From: Umbilicaria muhlenbergii
Lineage: Eukaryota; Ascomycota; Lecanoromycetes; Umbilicariales; Umbilicariaceae
DNA: 64,000 nt
Assembly: GCA_000611775.1 (NCBI GenBank)
Contig: KK106982.1
Location: 3,701,404 to 3,765,403, forward strand
Direction of reading: 5' to 3'
Numbering within the stretch: the stretch's first letter is position 1; the number at the start of each line of letters is the position of its first letter. Both the position numbers and the translations under genes were made by a program. Shown here one piece after another: positions 44,941 through 54,559 of this stretch. Below the pieces are notes generated by a model. The model did no database searches, was not told the origin of the DNA, and was given only the letters and a program-made list of their open reading frames with translations.

Positions 44941-46269
44941 TTATCCTCGGAAGCAATCCGAAAACTCTGGGTCTAACAAAGGGCACTCCAAACCCTCTTC
45001 AATGAAATACCTCGTTAGTGCCTTTCTCAAGAAGATCTCCTTATATCCCCAAAAGTCCTTGCGGTTCAATGACCAATGCTGTATTGGCCCAGTGGAGCAC
45101 AGCGTTCCACTAATGTTGAAATGTTCCAGTGATACAATCTGCCGCATCCGCTGAAGGGTTGATATCCAGTCACCGTCGCTCAGTGTGATTGTGTCTAAGG
45201 AAACCCGTTTCAGTGTGCCTGTATGCCTTTCGAAGAACTCCAGCAGTTGTTCCTCGGAAGCCAATATGGAGCTGAATCCTACCGTCTCTAGATTAGACCA
45301 AATATGTTCACCGACTAACTGGGTCAGCTCGGCTGGATAGGTGCCGACTGGGTAACTGTGGTCAAACAGCACTTCAAGTCTGTTGAGTTCCGGGGCAGTT
45401 GTCACAAACTCCCGGAGGCGTCCACTTTTGAGATAGTCGAGGCACTCCGCGGCCTCTTGCTCATCGTGGCCGGTAGACAACCAAAACGATAGGGTCTTTA
45501 AATGCCGTATAGTATTCTTCATCCTAGCGAAGACGGAATCGTCTGCGGCGATGAATCGCCAACCTATGACGCTAGCGTCTAAGTCTTCGAGCCTGGTCTT
45601 CGCAAAGTCCGCGCCCAGGAGCAGCTTGGTGAGAAAGCGATAACCGGTGCAATCGGCATGCCACTCGTAACTAGCCGGTCGCATAAGTGCAGAGTTGAAG
45701 AGCCTCATGATCGTAGATGTTGGTATACTCTCATAATTCCCCATACGAAATTTGATGGACGTCAGGCGAGGAAGGCGGGACATTGCCTCGCGGAAGAGCG
45801 TCTCGTCATCGTCCATCATGCGCTGCATCTCGAACAAGCGATGATAGTTTTTCCACCCCTCAGCCAACTCATCACTGGAATACTGATGACGTGGCTGTCG
45901 CATTATCTTCTTTAACGCTCTCATATATGCCCGTTTCTCACGGTCACTAACTGTAGCACCTGATGGACGTTTCAGGAATTCGTAGTGGCGTCGAACGATA
46001 CGTCGTTCCCATTCTTCCATTGTGGCAAAGTAGGGAAGCATATCCGCCTCATGGAAGAGGGACGTGACAGAGTGGCTGTATACGGGGTGCTTCGATATTG
46101 ACTCAAGACGCTCAAGACTGTCTGGGTGGAACATAGTATGGATCTCGCGGAGCATATATTGCTGCCCGACAGTAGCGAATGACTTGGAAACGAGACGGAA
46201 GCTCCCCACGTCAGGTGTACTCAAGTGGCAGCATACTGCATGCACTAGCTCTAAGGGCAGACGTTCCAT
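44941..46269 (-). CDS. F-box protein
   Basis: A single exon of 442 aa starts at the ATG at 46269. The open frame extends upstream without an ATG. An F-box lies at the very N-terminus (MERLPLELVHAVCCHLSTPD followed by FRLVSKSFATVG). F-box proteins of this kind join Skp1-cullin ubiquitin ligases and pick substrates. The rest has loosely spaced Leu-rich segments (RLPRLTSIKFRMGN, IRHLKTLSFWL, ELNRLEVLFDH, GTLKRVSLDTITLSDGDW) that resemble degenerate leucine-rich repeats. Such proteins belong to a large, rapidly changing fungal family, and the substrate cannot be guessed. The frame is intact from end to end. Confidence 0.88.
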   Translation of the reverse strand: MERLPLELVHAVCCHLSTPDVGSFRLVSKSFATVGQQYMLREIHTMFHPDSLERLESISKHPVYSHSVTSLFHEADMLPYFATMEEWERRIVRRHYEFLKRPSGATVSDREKRAYMRALKKIMRQPRHQYSSDELAEGWKNYHRLFEMQRMMDDDETLFREAMSRLPRLTSIKFRMGNYESIPTSTIMRLFNSALMRPASYEWHADCTGYRFLTKLLLGADFAKTRLEDLDASVIGWRFIAADDSVFARMKNTIRHLKTLSFWLSTGHDEQEAAECLDYLKSGRLREFVTTAPELNRLEVLFDHSYPVGTYPAELTQLVGEHIWSNLETVGFSSILASEEQLLEFFERHTGTLKRVSLDTITLSDGDWISTLQRMRQIVSLEHFNISGTLCSTGPIQHWSLNRKDFWGYKEIFLRKALTRYFIEEGLECPLLDPEFSDCFRG

Positions 46270-46796
46270 CGAGAACGGCTGGGACTGTAATGGAGAAGGG
46301 CGGATTTGGCTGAGCACAAGAAGCTCAATCGATTGGCAACGTGTAGAGCTTAATTGAGAAACGCAGATTCAATATAAACACGCTAGGTTCAATCAAGCAA
46401 CATTGGACCTTTGGCCTGTTTCAATGATGAAGTTGAAAAGGGTTGAATCTTTGAAGAAACGCAACGGCAGATCTGTAACCAAATTGACGTTAGCGGCAAG
46501 GGTTGGCACTCAGCCCTATTGGTTCATTCGAGTTTACTCAAGCAAGCTACGATGACATGTCTGCTCCCTGCCCAAATCCCGTGTTTTCTGGGGCACAATA
46601 ATACGCAAAGAATTAAGGTATGACATGCATTATTTACAGTTCGCATTCGGTATACAGAGTTCTATATAAAGCCCTCCAGTGTCTCCGAGCAGCCCGTCGA
46701 CGATGAACGCCGTATCCGCAGTCCAAATGTCCAATAAGCCCCTGTGACCGTGCGCAACCATATATCTCACAGCGTTGCACACCTATATGCTGTCCA
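46270..46796. other. Intergenic, upstream of the F-box gene
   Basis: 527 bp holding the F-box promoter and the 3' UTR of the next minus-strand gene. No gene is seen. Confidence 0.4.
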
Positions 46797-48638
46797 TCAG
46801 TCAAACCACCTACTCCATCCTTCGCCTCTCCTCTGTTCCGTACCCGCGAACCCCTTCTCCTCCTCCTCCCATTTCTGCCTCTCCACCCTCTCCCTCGCTG
46901 CATACGCCCGAACGAATCTCCAAGCCTCCGTGTCGGCCATATTCCATGCCTCCAGCACTTCTCTGATCCCAACCTTTGCTCCTCTCTTGTCCAACAACTC
47001 TCTCGCGGCCGTCAACCGCTTCTGTTCATTCGCGAGCTCTTGCTGGTTGGGAAGTGGGATATGTGCTTCAGATGCTGGAGGGTTGGGAACCGGTATCTCG
47101 TGCGGGGCTTCGTCCTTATCTCCGCGAGGTAGCGGGAAGCCAAAGTGCCAGTCAAGATTCGAAGTGGTCAGGTTTCGCTCGGCGGTGAACCAGAGGCTAT
47201 GCGATTCGCCCCACTCGCTAGCCACGCTTTCTTTGAATTTTACAATGCGAGCGGGGCCGGATACGTCTTTCCCAAGCAACTCGTTCGTCACCGCCAGCAG
47301 CCAAGGATCGCGTATTGTCTCCCGGCGGACCTGACGAGTTGTGATGTCGGAGTTCTGGACGAGGAGGGTGGCTAGTGTGTATGGATGGGGGATCGTCCCA
47401 ATAGTGTAAAGATCTGAGGTGTTGCGGAAGACTGAAGGTGTGGTGATGAGCATGGGTTTATCCCGGCTGCACGGCTGGCATTTTGGACGGTTGGGCGGAC
47501 ATGAAGACGGAATAGGACTCTTAGGGCAGCGAGTGAGCGAAGTAGCAAGAGAGAGACCGGAAGATATGAGCGCCGTCGAATGAAGAGGAAGGGGCTTGAG
47601 CACCGCAATGCCAGAGGGAAAGTTGTTTTGGAAGGTCGTGTGTAGGTGGGAGGTTATCAATTCTGCAAGCGAAGTGAACCCAAGGGCATGCGATTCAAGG
47701 AGCTTGTCAGCCACCTGTTTGTATTGAGTAGATATAGTGGGAGAGTCGTAGAAGGCGATGGCGGTAGGGACTGCATCAACGGTAAAGATAGTAGGGTCTG
47801 CGGCTTCTAAGAAAGATTTGGAGTCTTCAAGTGCGGGGGACTTTATGGTCTGAGTGAGGACCGAGTTGATGGCGACATAGTCGGCGGAGAAGAGACCGCT
47901 TTTGAAGCTTTCGTAGCGGGTGAGTTTCGGGTAGGACCCTCGCCGTAAGTAAGACAATAGATTATCGTCATAAGGACCCATTGGCAGCACTAGCCAATTC
48001 GCGAGTATCCCAGTTCCCATGTGACCCCATGCCAACCACCTCAACAGATCCGATTCGAGCTCAGGAGATAGGTGCTTGGCCTGGAGACTCTCGTACAACG
48101 GGTTGTTCATGGCTTCGGCTTTCCCTAGTACAACGGGGCGGAATCCTTGAGCCCACCACGCTCGTCTCCATATCAGCAACAACTCATTCTCTGCCTCTTT
48201 TGTCGCCGCATCTTTCTCTTTCGTTGTATCATAGAATGTGTATATAGGAGGCCTAGTTCTTAGCGGTGGAAGGACAGACCGAGTTTCGTCGAGCGTGATT
48301 GATGATGAGAACGGGTTGAGCCACTTCCAGTCACTGAACCACTTGGCCTCTCCGCTTGTACTGTTCGCTTGCTGTGGCGGCGGCTTATGTGCTGCCTGTC
48401 GGAATGGATTGTGTATGTTCGGGACTCCCAACTTGGGTATCTTTGGCCTGTGAACATGCCGTGCCGCGTCCTTGGCGCTGTCGGATAGCTGTGCGACTGA
48501 AGGTACAGAAGGCACCGAAGACGATGAGAAGATTACGAGTAAGAGTGTAATGAATAGAACCACAGCGGCAATCCTCAAGTATTGCTTTCTTGCTGGCCTC
48601 TGGGCCGGGTATGCCTCGGATTGGCCTCTCCTATGCAT
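46797..48638 (-). CDS. Type II membrane protein, unknown function
   Basis: A single exon of 613 aa starts at the ATG at 48638. A basic N-terminus (MHRRGQSEAYPAQRPARKQY) is followed by one hydrophobic helix (LRIAAVVLFITLLLVIFSSS, about 21-40), which suggests a signal-anchor protein with its body in the secretory lumen. The luminal part has RPPIYTFYDTTKEKD, ELLLIWRRAWWAQGFRPVVLG and LRWLAWGHMGTGILANW, blocks that look enzyme-like and recall glycosyltransferase-type proteins of fungi, but I cannot name a family. Several NxS/T sites and a CPPNRPKCQPC cysteine cluster fit a secretory environment. It is divergent from LYS2 by 752 bp. Confidence 0.85.
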   Translation of the reverse strand: MHRRGQSEAYPAQRPARKQYLRIAAVVLFITLLLVIFSSSSVPSVPSVAQLSDSAKDAARHVHRPKIPKLGVPNIHNPFRQAAHKPPPQQANSTSGEAKWFSDWKWLNPFSSSITLDETRSVLPPLRTRPPIYTFYDTTKEKDAATKEAENELLLIWRRAWWAQGFRPVVLGKAEAMNNPLYESLQAKHLSPELESDLLRWLAWGHMGTGILANWLVLPMGPYDDNLLSYLRRGSYPKLTRYESFKSGLFSADYVAINSVLTQTIKSPALEDSKSFLEAADPTIFTVDAVPTAIAFYDSPTISTQYKQVADKLLESHALGFTSLAELITSHLHTTFQNNFPSGIAVLKPLPLHSTALISSGLSLATSLTRCPKSPIPSSCPPNRPKCQPCSRDKPMLITTPSVFRNTSDLYTIGTIPHPYTLATLLVQNSDITTRQVRRETIRDPWLLAVTNELLGKDVSGPARIVKFKESVASEWGESHSLWFTAERNLTTSNLDWHFGFPLPRGDKDEAPHEIPVPNPPASEAHIPLPNQQELANEQKRLTAARELLDKRGAKVGIREVLEAWNMADTEAWRFVRAYAARERVERQKWEEEEKGFAGTEQRRGEGWSRWFD

Positions 48639-49390
48639 GATGGAAAACCGAGGTGAGTCGAGGAGGAAAAAGAGAGTAGCTACACGAAGTAGAGCCTGAC
48701 CGGTCAGCGAGACTCGACGACCTTCGGAAGGTAAGGAAGTGGATACTTTGAGAGTGCCTGCACTACAGCTATGCGACTTGAGCCAGACGGCCGCCCAGGC
48801 GCACTAGCACACCATGCCCGTTCCAAAACAAGCCGCAAAAAGCAGACAGGCTGTTGCCAGTCTGTTGCCAGTCTGTACTGACACCCCTACGACCTAGCAA
48901 TCAGCCCCGACAAGCAGGAAGGACCACGTGTTTCCTGGACAAGAGGGCGAGTGCACGAGCGTAGGCCGTACCCCTAACATTTGCATCGGCACGGCTATGC
49001 CCTGTGCGCGCAGTCAACGTCAGTACACTCGTAGACTTAGAGTAAGCTTTTCCCCAGGCGGACCCGAGGAGACGAAGGAGACTAACTATTTAGTCTACCC
49101 GAGCCAATGATCCCCACAATGTCCAGCCTCCTCAGCCCTCCTCCAAATTCGTCACAAAAAGTCCCCTTTCTTATATCCGTCTTCTTGCGCTCGCTATCTG
49201 TCGCGGAGCCTTTTGATTTTGTACAATTTGTGTGTCGTTCTTGATTTGATTGATTAAGTCTTGCTGGCATTGGTACTGCATCTGCTTGCCTTACTCAGGC
49301 AAAGGAGAAATCGTGGGCTTGAAGGTCAAATTAGCGGGAAGGAGTCATAAGTTGAGCATCTGGCGGCCGCTACTCTCGAGGATAGTCGAG
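48639..49390. promoter_or_regulatory. Divergent region, type II membrane protein / LYS2
   Basis: 752 bp hold both promoters. There is a short direct repeat of TGTTGCCAGTC near 48,850-48,880. I found no exact TGACTCA site here. Confidence 0.4.
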
Positions 49391-52300
49391 ATGTCGAGTA
49401 ACGGGGAATGCGGTGCAAAACTTCCTGATCCCACCGTGGATCTCCACTGGTCGGAGTTTCGAGGAGCAATCCATGATATTTTCGCTGCAAACGCGGAGAG
49501 ACATCCGGAAAGGCTTTGTGTTGCGGAAACGGCATCAGAGTCATGTCCACGGAGGGAGTTCACCTATCGCCAAATTCACGAGGGATCCAACCTTCTAGCC
49601 CACCATCTTGTAGCCAATGGCGTTCAAAGGGGCGACGTCGTCATGGTCTACGCCTACCGTGGGGTCGATCTTGTCGTGGCTGTGATGGGTGTGTTGAAAG
49701 CCGGTGCTACTTTTTCGGTCATTGATCCAGCCTATCCACCAGATAGACAAATCATATACCTGGAAGTAGCTCAGCCGCGCGCCTTGGTCGTTATTGAGAA
49801 AGCCACCATTGAGGCCGGAGAACTCTCCAGCAAAGTACGATCATTCATCCAGGATCATTTACAGCTGAAGACGGAGGTACCTAGCCTGCGCATAGATGAC
49901 AAGGCCAATCTGCATGGTGGTATCTTCGAAGGTCATGATATATTCGATTCTCAAAGAAGTCAGGCTGCAAGGTCACCAGGAGTCTTAGTGGGTCCCGATT
50001 CCAACCCTACCTTATCTTTCACCTCCGGTTCCGAGGGGCGACCAAAGGGTGTTCTGGGTAGGCATTTCTCTCTTGCATACTACTTCCCATGGATGGCCGA
50101 ACGGTTTGATTTGAGTGAAAATGATCGTTTTACACTTCTAAGTGGTATAGCTCATGATCCCGTACAACGGGATATCTTTACCCCATTGTTCCTTGGGGCT
50201 CACCTGCTGGTACCTTCTAAAGAGGATATCCAGCACGAGCGATTGGCGGAATGGATGCGAGAACATGGGGCTACAGTCACACACTTGACTCCTGCAATGG
50301 GCCAGATCCTTGTTGGTGGCGCTACTACAGAATTTCCTGCTCTACACCATGCATTCTTTGTTGGAGATATATTGACTAAGAGAGACTGCAATATCTTACG
50401 GAACCTGGCTCCAAACGTCAATATTATAAACATGTATGGCACAACGGAGACGCAACGAGCCGTAAGCTACTATGAGCTTCCGTCCAGAAGTCGGGACCCG
50501 AATTATATGGACCATATGGGCGATATTATACCCGCAGGAAAAGGGATGGTTGATGTGCAGCTACTGGTGGTCAATCAAGTCGATAAGACCAAGCTGTGCA
50601 CTGTTGGCGAGGTCGGTGAAATATACGTTAGAGCAGGAGGCCTCGCCGAAGGCTATCTTGGGGATAAGAAGCTGAACGACATGAAGTTTGTCCAAAACTG
50701 GTTTGTAGATCCGCAGAAATGGGTTGAGCTGGATCGGAAGAAGGTAGAAGCCCAATCTACCAAGGAAGCCTGGCGGGAACTGTACAAGGGCCCCAGAGAC
50801 AGACTCTACCGTACGGGTGACCTAGGACGGTACACCACGAGTGGCGATGTTGAATGCACAGGCCGCGCAGATGATCAGGTCAAGATACGCGGATTCAGGA
50901 TAGAGCTTGGCGAAATCAACAAGCATCTATCCGGCCACGAGCTCATAAGAGACTGTATCACTTTGGTTCGAAGAGACAAGGACGAGGAGCCAACTCTTGT
51001 CAGTTACATTGTGCCTGAGTTCAAGAGATGGCCACAATGGCTGGACTCCAAGGGACTGGAAGATGGCCCGACGGATCAGAGCATGGTGAGCATGCTCAGA
51101 CGCTTTCGCCCTCTTCGGGATGCGGTTCGCGAGCATCTGAAGGGAAAACTCCCGTCTTATGCCGTGCCTACAGTCTTCGTTCCGCTCAACAAACTTCCAC
51201 TCAACCCTAACGGCAAAGTTGACAAACCTGCCTTGCCATTCCCAGATATCGCTGACTTCGCTGCTGCCGCTCCCAGAAAATCTTCCATGGCGTGGAATTC
51301 ACTGTCAGAAACCGAGCGCCTTGTAGCCCAGCTGTGGGGCAATCTGATACCTGACTGTAACGCCAGGGCTGTTGGTCCAGATGACTCGTTCTTTGATCTT
51401 GGCGGGCACAGTATACTGGCCCAACAGATGCTCTTCACCACCAAGCGGAAGCTCAATGGAGTTCAAATATCCATGGCATCACTGTTCCGTGATCCTACCC
51501 TAAGGGGTTTCGCTGCAGAGATCGATCGGATCAGGAATCCAGACTTGGTGTCTGCTGGCGCTGATGGACAACTACGTCAGATGAACCGACACGTCAACGG
51601 GCAAAAGCATGATGATGAAGACTACGCGGGTGATGCAAGAAGGTTGGCACAGGATCTGCCCAAGACTTATCCTTCTCTTCAGACTCTCCCAGCCGACGCG
51701 TGTACGGTATTTCTCACTGGGGCCACCGGTTTTCTGGGTGCTTACCTTCTCCGGGATCTGCTCGAGCGTCAGTCTCCAGCACTCAAAGTCGTTGCGCATG
51801 TTCGTGCCAACTCGAACGAAGCTGCCTTCGAGCGGGTGCGTCAATCTTGCAAAGCTTATGGCATATGGTCGGATGTATGGGTTTCACGTCTGACTTGCGT
51901 CTCTGGAAACCTTGGAGACAGTCAGCTGGGTGTTGCAATGGGAACATGGGACGAGCTATTGAACACCGTGGACGTTATCATCCACAATGGAGCTCAGGTC
52001 CACTGGGTCTACCCGTACTCGAAGCTCAAGCCCGCCAATGTGCAGGGAACTCTGGGTGCTTTACAGCTATGCGCAAGCGGCAAACCCAAGCAATTTGCTT
52101 TTGTCAGCTCGACGAGTGTGTTAGATACAGAGTACTACGTAAAGCTTTCTGAAAAAAGCGTAAAGAGCGGGGGCACCGGCGTGAGCGAAGCAGATGATTT
52201 GGAGGGAAGTAGTACCGGTTTGGGCACAGGCTATGGACAGAGCAAATGGGTCAGTGAGTATCTAGTGCGGGAAGCTGGGAGAAGAGGCTTGAGAGGAACA

Positions 52301-53140
52301 ATCATCCGGCCTGGATACGTCCTTGGTGATTCGAGAACAGGAGGTAAACATCCCATTCCCAACCAACGTCACATAACTCTTTGACTCTTTGACTCTTTGA
52401 CTCTTTGAGATCACTAACCCTCACAGTAACCAACACCGACGACTTCCTCATCCGCATGCTCAAAGGCTGCCTCCAACTCTCCACCCGCCCCCACATCACC
52501 AACACCATCAACGCCGTCCCTGTCAACCACGTCGCCCGCGTCATCGTCGCATCCGCCTTCCACCCCCCCATCTCTCCCCTTGGCGTCGCCCAAGTAACCA
52601 GCCACCCCCGTCTCCGCTTCCACGAATACCTAGCCACGCTCCAGCACTATGGCTACGACGTCCCCGAAGTCGACTACCCGACTTGGCGTGCCGCGTTGGA
52701 GAAATACGTCGCTGCCGAGGAGGAACCCCCGCACGGGCAGCACGCTCTGTAAGCGACCACTACCTACCTACCTACCTCCCTTTTCAACCCTTCCTAGTAG
52801 CGCACTGCGGTTGTTGAATTACATAACTAACCACCCCACCCCCACACTCAGTATGCCACTCTACCACTTCGTCACCGGCGACCTCCCCGCCACGACCATC
52901 GCCCCCGAACTCGACGACTCCAACGCCGCGACCGCTCTCCGCGCCGACGCGGACTGGACGGGCGAAGACGTCTCAGGGGGTAGTGCGGTGACAAAGGAGA
53001 CGATGGGGTTGTATTTGGCTTATCTGGTCGCGGTTGGGTTTTTGCCGGCGCCGGACGGGAGGCTGTTGCCGGAGGTGAGGTTGGGAGAGGAGCAGAGGAG
53101 CGCGTTGGGTGGGGTGGGGGGGAGGGGGATGTTGGGGTAG
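49391..53140 (+). CDS. LYS2: L-2-aminoadipate reductase
   Basis: Three exons (49391-52343, 52427-52748, 52852-53140) give 1,187 aa. The enzyme reduces alpha-aminoadipate to its semialdehyde in the fungal lysine pathway and needs phosphopantetheinylation by Lys5. The adenylation domain has TLSFTSGSEGRPKGVLGRHF near residue 210, NMYGTTETQRAVSY, RLYRTGDLGRY and DDQVKIRGFRIELGE. The carrier domain DSFFDLGGHSILAQQ has its attachment Ser near 674. The NADPH reductase domain follows, with VFLTGATGFLGAYLLRDLL near 775 and YGQSKWVSEYL near 947. The start ATG gives MSSNGECGAKLPDPTVDLHW, as in relatives. An apparent stop after GQHAL at 52750 lies inside a GTAAGC intron; splicing it restores HALMPLYHFVTGDLP. 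Confidence 0.96.
52377..52408. repeat. 8-bp tandem repeat in LYS2 intron 1
   Basis: Four perfect copies of CTCTTTGA inside the 83-nt intron 52344-52426. They account for over a third of the intron. Confidence 0.95.
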
Positions 53141-54559
53141 GTAGGGGTGGTGGAGAGAGAAGGGGGGCAAGGAGAGGGGAAGTAGGGGGAGGAATCGGGG
53201 GAGGAATGGGCTGCTGTATAGATGATGGTAGAAGAGGTAGAATAGACCAATGCTGTTAGACGGAAGTTTAGGTTAGCGGTTGTAGTGATTTCAACGAATC
53301 TTTCACCGTCGTCGATAGTACGCTCCTCCAGAAAAAGCCAGGTTGTAGATCTTTCAAGAGTGATAACCAGTCATTACCAGAGCTCACCACTTGTCAGCAG
53401 TATAATTGATAATTACATCTGATCGAGTCTCACAATTCAAGCTAGCATAGCCTAATCAATCACCTCACACAACCATCAATCCGCATCAGCATCGTGGACC
53501 AAGATAACATTAAGATAGCTATCTATCTAATCCACGGATTCCACATCCCCCTTTTCCTCCCCCTTCCACCCCCCTCAACAACAACAACTAGGAAATCCCC
53601 CTCCTACCCAAAAGAATGACTTAACGGTCAGGTTCCCCTTCACCCATCACCCAGCCTGCAACACGCTCCCTCCACATCATCCACATCCCAAACCCCCCCC
53701 AAAAATCCACTCAATCCCACACACGCGCGCGCGCAAGCCACAACCTCCCCACCCGAGCAACCCCCTCGCTCCGCGTCCGTCTGACTGCGCGTCCACCCCA
53801 CCCCCGGAATCTCGGAAGACACGACTCCAGCGAGTGCAGCGGTAGCAGCATGCGTCCAACAAAAGCGCGAGGTCGCCAAACAATGATAAGGAGCGAGCTC
53901 GAGGTAGCAGCAGTGTGTCATCAAGCCGTAGTTTCGACCCCCGCCCCGTTCGCCCCATAAAGCGCCGCCACAAGCGTGACCGGTCGTCCCCTCGTAAGGA
54001 AGGGAGAGGTCGAAAGGGCAGCGAGGCTCAGAAGCAGGGATCTATATGCGCGCGTCCGCAGCCTCAACCGACTGCGCAGAGGAAAAGTTTGCATAGGGAA
54101 AGGGGGGGAGAAGGTAGCAGCAGCCTCACGGGCGCGCGATTATCTCCCCCCACCTCCCAAACAAATTTTGACAATAGTGGTTCCCCAGACCAGTCAGAGG
54201 GCCGCGGTAGCAGCGCTGTAAAAAAAACCTCCCCTCACGGAAACAAAAGCTCCCGTGAAAAATCTCAATCCGATCATTTTAACCCTCCAGAGGGTGCGAT
54301 CATCCAACCATCCAACCTAAGACGGAGAGAACTATCCAAAGGACTAGTCTTTTTTATCTTCTAAAGGGATAAAAAAAAAAGAAAAACGCTCGCTGAACCA
54401 GGGTAATTGGACAGCGCAAAGGCACAAAAATACACATCATTAACGCATGAACCACACACCACACAGCACGCGTCGAAATATGCACCGCGCTGTATCAAGG
54501 CGAAGCTCCAGGCTCCAACTGATCGCGGGTAGAATACCAGATGGGGGAAAACTCGATCG
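53141..54559. other. Convergent intergenic, LYS2 / PRM1
   Basis: 1.4 kb with no recognised gene. It contains a short alternating CG run at about 53,724-53,734 and C-rich stretches. An open frame at 53915-54364 (+) has no recognisable domain and a highly charged, low-complexity sequence, so it is not called. Confidence 0.4.

Noticed and set aside
52750-52752. Apparent stop ending LYS2 after GQHAL
   Set aside because: The TAA is within a GTAAGC donor. Splicing to 52852 restores the expected C-terminus.
53915-54364. 149-codon frame between LYS2 and PRM1
   Set aside because: Highly charged low-complexity sequence without conserved blocks, in a region of skewed composition.
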